A stretch of DNA of 64,000 nt from Planctomycetaceae bacterium. Lineage in GTDB: Bacteria; Planctomycetota; Planctomycetia; Planctomycetales; Planctomycetaceae. The stretch lies in contig JAKFUF010000070.1 in NCBI GenBank assembly GCA_021732845.1, positions 1-64,000 on the forward strand, written 5' to 3'. The position numbers were made by a program, and so were the translations under genes. The notes under the pieces are model-generated. The model saw only the letters and a list, made by a program, of their open reading frames with translations. It searched no databases and was not told the origin of the DNA. Shown piece by piece: positions 61,319 to 64,000 of the stretch (positions within the stretch are counted from its first letter, which is position 1; the number at the start of each line of letters is the position of its first letter).

Positions 61319-64000
61319 TTACGACGCTCCCATCAATGCCACGGGTTTCGGTGCTGCCGCCGCCGCGACTTTGCGGGCTTCAATGACGCGCCGGTAATCC
61401 CTCGGGTAGACTTTCACGAACTTCGCCTGAAGGACATCCCAGTTTTCCAGAACGGACTTGGCCCGGCCGCTGTCGGTGATCTCGATGTGCTTCTTGAGCA
61501 GCGACTGGATGATGTCCACGTCGTCGTCCAGCACGACCTTTTCCAGGTCAACCATCTGCTGGTTGCACCGCTGGGCGAAGGTGCCGGGCTCATCCAGCAC
61601 GAACGCCAGGCCGCCGCTCATGCCGGCGGCGAAGTTGCGGCCGGTGGAGCCGATGACCACCACCACACCGGCGGTCATGTATTCGCAGCCGTGGTCACCC
61701 ACGCCCTCGACGACCGTATGCACGCCCGAGTTGCGGACGCAGAACCGTTCGCCCGCCATCCCGCGGATGAACACCTCGCCGCCAGTCGCCCCGTAACAGG
61801 CGACGTTCCCGATGATGATGTTCTTCTCGGGCACGAAGGTCGCCTGTTTCGACGGACGGATGCTCAGGTGCCCGCCGGACAAGCCCTTGCCGAAGTAATC
61901 GTTCGCGTCCCCTTCGACCCGCATCGTCACGCCGTTGGGCAGGAAGGCCCCAAAACTCTGGCCACAGGAGCCGGTGAAGTTGAGCTTGATGGTGTCGGTG
62001 GGCAACCCAGCTCCACCCCACTTCTTCGTGACGTTGTAGCCGAGGATCGTCCCCACGGTCCGGTTGATATTGCGGATGGCGACGGGGAACTCGACCTTTT
62101 TTCCGTCCTGAATTGCCGGCTGGCACATCTCGACAAGAGCCACGTCCAGGGCCTTGTCGAGACCGTGGTTCTGCGATTCCTGGCAGAAGAAGCCGACGGT
62201 TTCCGGCACGGCGGGCCGCTTCAGCAGTTGGGAAATATCCAACCCCTTGGCCTTCCAGTGATTCACCGCCTGCTTGATCTCCAGCAGGTCCACCCGGCCG
62301 ACCATCTCATTGATGGTGCGGACACCGAGTTTGGCCATGATCTGCCGCAGTTCTTCGGCCATGAACATGAAGTAGTTCACGACATGCTCGGGCTTGCCGG
62401 AGAATTTTTCACGGAGTCGTGGATCCTGCGTGGCGATGCCCACCGGGCAGGTGTTGAGGTGGCACACCCGCATCATGATGCAGCCGGCGGCGATCAAGGC
62501 CGCCGTGGCGATGCCAAACTCTTCGGCCCCCAAGAGCGCGGCGATGGCCACATCGCGTCCGGTCTTGATCTGGCCGTCGGTCTGGACCACGATCCGGCTG
62601 CGGAGGTTGTGGATCACGAGCGTCTGGTGCGTCTCGGCCAGCCCCAGTTCCCAGGGGATGCCGGCATGCTTGAGCGAGGTGAGCGGGCTGGCCCCGGTCC
62701 CGCCTTCGTACCCGGAGATCAGCACCACATCGGCCTTGCCCTTGGCCACGCCGGTGGCCACCGTGCCCACGCCCACCTCGGAGACCAGCTTGACCGCCAC
62801 GCGGGCTTCAGGATTGGAGTTCTTCAGGTCGTGGATCAGTTGCGCCAGATCTTCGATCGAATAAATGTCGTGGTGCGGCGGCGGGGAGATGAGCCCCACG
62901 CCGGGTGTCGCATGCCGCACCTTGGCGATGTATTCGTCGACCTTGTGGCCGGGAAGCTGGCCGCCTTCGCCGGGCTTCGCACCCTGCGCCATCTTGATCT
63001 GAATTTCACTGGCGTTGACGAGGTATTCGCTGGTCACGCCGAACCGTCCGGAAGCCACCTGCTTGATGGCACTGCGCCGCAAATCGCCGTTGGCGTCCGC
63101 CTTGTAGCGCACCGGATCCTCGCCGCCTTCGCCGGTGTTGCTTTTGCCGCCAATGCGGTTCATGGCGATCGCCATCGTCTCGTGGGCTTCCCGCGAGATG
63201 GAGCCCAGCGACATCGCCCCGGTGGCAAACCGCTTCACAATCTCAGAGGCTGGTTCGACCCATTCGATGGGGATCGGCTTCTCCGCCCAGTTGAACTCGA
63301 GCAGCCCGCGCAGGGTGGCGAGCGTCTTTTCCTGGTTGTTGGCATGCTCGGCGTACGAGGCGTAGCCCTTGGCGCTATTGCTACGGACGGCATGCTGCAG
63401 CCGGGCGACCATTTCGGGGTTCACCATGTGGTGTTCCCCGCGCCGCCGCCACTGGTACTGGCCGCCCACCGTCAGGTCGAGGTTCTCCGCGACATGAATC
63501 GGGGGGTACGCGTACTCGTGCCGGTGCTTGACTTCCTGCGCGATGACATCCATCCCCACCCCCTGAATGCGGGAGGCGGTGAAGGTGAAGTAGTCGTCGA
63601 CGAACTCCTTGTTGAGGCCCACCGCCTCAAAGATCTGCGCGCCGTGATAGCTGTGCAGCGTGGAGATGCCCATTTTGGACATCACCTTCAGCACGCCCTT
63701 GTTCACGCCCTTGATGTAATTCTTTTCGGCGTACTTGTAGTCCATGGCCGCCGCGCCGGACATTAGGACTTCGCGGCGGCACATGTCCGCCAGCGTTTCC
63801 AGGGCGAGGTACGGATTGATCGCCGCGCCGCCGTAGCCGAACAGCAGCGCGTAGTGGTGGATTTCCCGGGGCTCGCCGGTTTCCAGCACGATGCTGCACC
63901 GCGTCCGTGTCCCCTCGCGAATCAGGAACTGATGCACGCCGGAGCAGGCGAGCAGCGCCGGGATCGGAGCGTATTGATCGTCCACACCGCGGTCCGACAA
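61319..64000 (-). CDS. gltB: Glutamate synthase large subunit, C-terminal part (continues beyond the window)
   Basis: 893 residues visible of about 1,500; the start and the N-terminal glutaminase domain lie beyond base 64000. Present: the end of the central domain ([31 protein letters not shown]), the FMN-binding synthase barrel with [27 protein letters not shown] and [18 protein letters not shown], the 3Fe-4S cluster [21 protein letters not shown], and the C-terminal beta-helix GXGXG domain ([38 protein letters not shown]). It makes two glutamates from 2-oxoglutarate and glutamine. The C-terminal tail is short and Ala-rich ([17 protein letters not shown]). Confidence 0.96.
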   Translation of the reverse strand: MSDRGVDDQYAPIPALLACSGVHQFLIREGTRTRCSIVLETGEPREIHHYALLFGYGGAAINPYLALETLADMCRREVLMSGAAAMDYKYAEKNYIKGVNKGVLKVMSKMGISTLHSYHGAQIFEAVGLNKEFVDDYFTFTASRIQGVGMDVIAQEVKHRHEYAYPPIHVAENLDLTVGGQYQWRRRGEHHMVNPEMVARLQHAVRSNSAKGYASYAEHANNQEKTLATLRGLLEFNWAEKPIPIEWVEPASEIVKRFATGAMSLGSISREAHETMAIAMNRIGGKSNTGEGGEDPVRYKADANGDLRRSAIKQVASGRFGVTSEYLVNASEIQIKMAQGAKPGEGGQLPGHKVDEYIAKVRHATPGVGLISPPPHHDIYSIEDLAQLIHDLKNSNPEARVAVKLVSEVGVGTVATGVAKGKADVVLISGYEGGTGASPLTSLKHAGIPWELGLAETHQTLVIHNLRSRIVVQTDGQIKTGRDVAIAALLGAEEFGIATAALIAAGCIMMRVCHLNTCPVGIATQDPRLREKFSGKPEHVVNYFMFMAEELRQIMAKLGVRTINEMVGRVDLLEIKQAVNHWKAKGLDISQLLKRPAVPETVGFFCQESQNHGLDKALDVALVEMCQPAIQDGKKVEFPVAIRNINRTVGTILGYNVTKKWGGAGLPTDTIKLNFTGSCGQSFGAFLPNGVTMRVEGDANDYFGKGLSGGHLSIRPSKQATFVPEKNIIIGNVACYGATGGEVFIRGMAGERFCVRNSGVHTVVEGVGDHGCEYMTAGVVVVIGSTGRNFAAGMSGGLAFVLDEPGTFAQRCNQQMVDLEKVVLDDDVDIIQSLLKKHIEITDSGRAKSVLENWDVLQAKFVKVYPRDYRRVIEARKVAAAAAPKPVALMGAS

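Noticed and set aside
61259-63766. 835-codon open frame on the plus strand opposite gltB.
   Set aside because: Antisense shadow of the well-conserved glutamate synthase gene; composition (His, Arg, Asp, Val excess) is that of a reverse reading.

Overview
The window reads as chromosomal DNA of a planctomycete (Planctomycetota). The evidence is the gene content: a DUF1559 protein with a prepilin-type N-terminus, two exported DUF1501 proteins, Gfo/Idh/MocA oxidoreductase and xylose-isomerase-like TIM-barrel genes, WD40 and TPR proteins, type III glutamine synthetase, many signal peptides and lipoboxes, and single genes or short operons separated by palindrome-rich gaps. GC is roughly 60% by eye. 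I saw no rRNA, tRNA or CRISPR array and no intact insertion sequence. Genus cannot be fixed from this window.

Layout. 1-15.8 kb: a terminase-small-subunit-like DNA-binding protein; an intergenic region packed with palindromes; a Trm112-like protein overlapping a lipoprotein methyltransferase; dienelactone hydrolase; pirin; TPR protein; two exported proteins (one with a DJ-1/PfpI domain); an MMPL/RND exporter; a decayed RAYT transposase flanked by 31-bp repeats; a fused class A beta-lactamase-like / peptidoglycan-binding / S11 carboxypeptidase protein; and a membrane histidine kinase. 15.8-24.3 kb: the membrane arm of respiratory complex I (nuoH-J-K-L-M-N, minus strand, without nuoI). 24.6-25.6 kb: a DUF3990 gene coupled to a 79-residue gene with a probable CTG start, a candidate toxin-antitoxin pair.

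25.6-34 kb: purQ, two small membrane proteins, a DEDDh exonuclease, a WD40 protein, a YkgJ cysteine-cluster protein, a sugar isomerase, an HPF/RaiA-like protein, a TPR lipoprotein and a dehydrogenase. 34-39.5 kb: heavy-metal efflux (His-rich exported protein, CusB-like adaptor, CusA-like pump), with a 168-bp MITE-like element between adaptor and pump. 40-50 kb: Tex, a DUF1559 protein, a second His-rich protein, an M20 peptidase, an isomerase, a TPR protein and a thioredoxin-YHS fusion. 50-64 kb: an AAA ATPase tail to tail with an orphan PAAR protein, then nitrogen assimilation (GSIII glnN; gltD and gltB of glutamate synthase) interspersed with two DUF1501 proteins, an AlkA-type glycosylase and a Uma2 nuclease-like protein. 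gltB runs off the right edge.

How the parts connect: glnN with gltBD gives a GS-GOGAT ammonia-assimilation locus; the nuo genes form the proton-pumping half of complex I and need the peripheral arm encoded elsewhere; the Cus-like genes form an efflux pump that lacks an outer-membrane factor here. Non-coding DNA holds at least three different MITE-like inverted-repeat elements, several REP-like palindromes and long perfect hairpins between convergent genes. Start sites were often moved inward from the longest reading frame where a Shine-Dalgarno sequence or domain boundary supported it.
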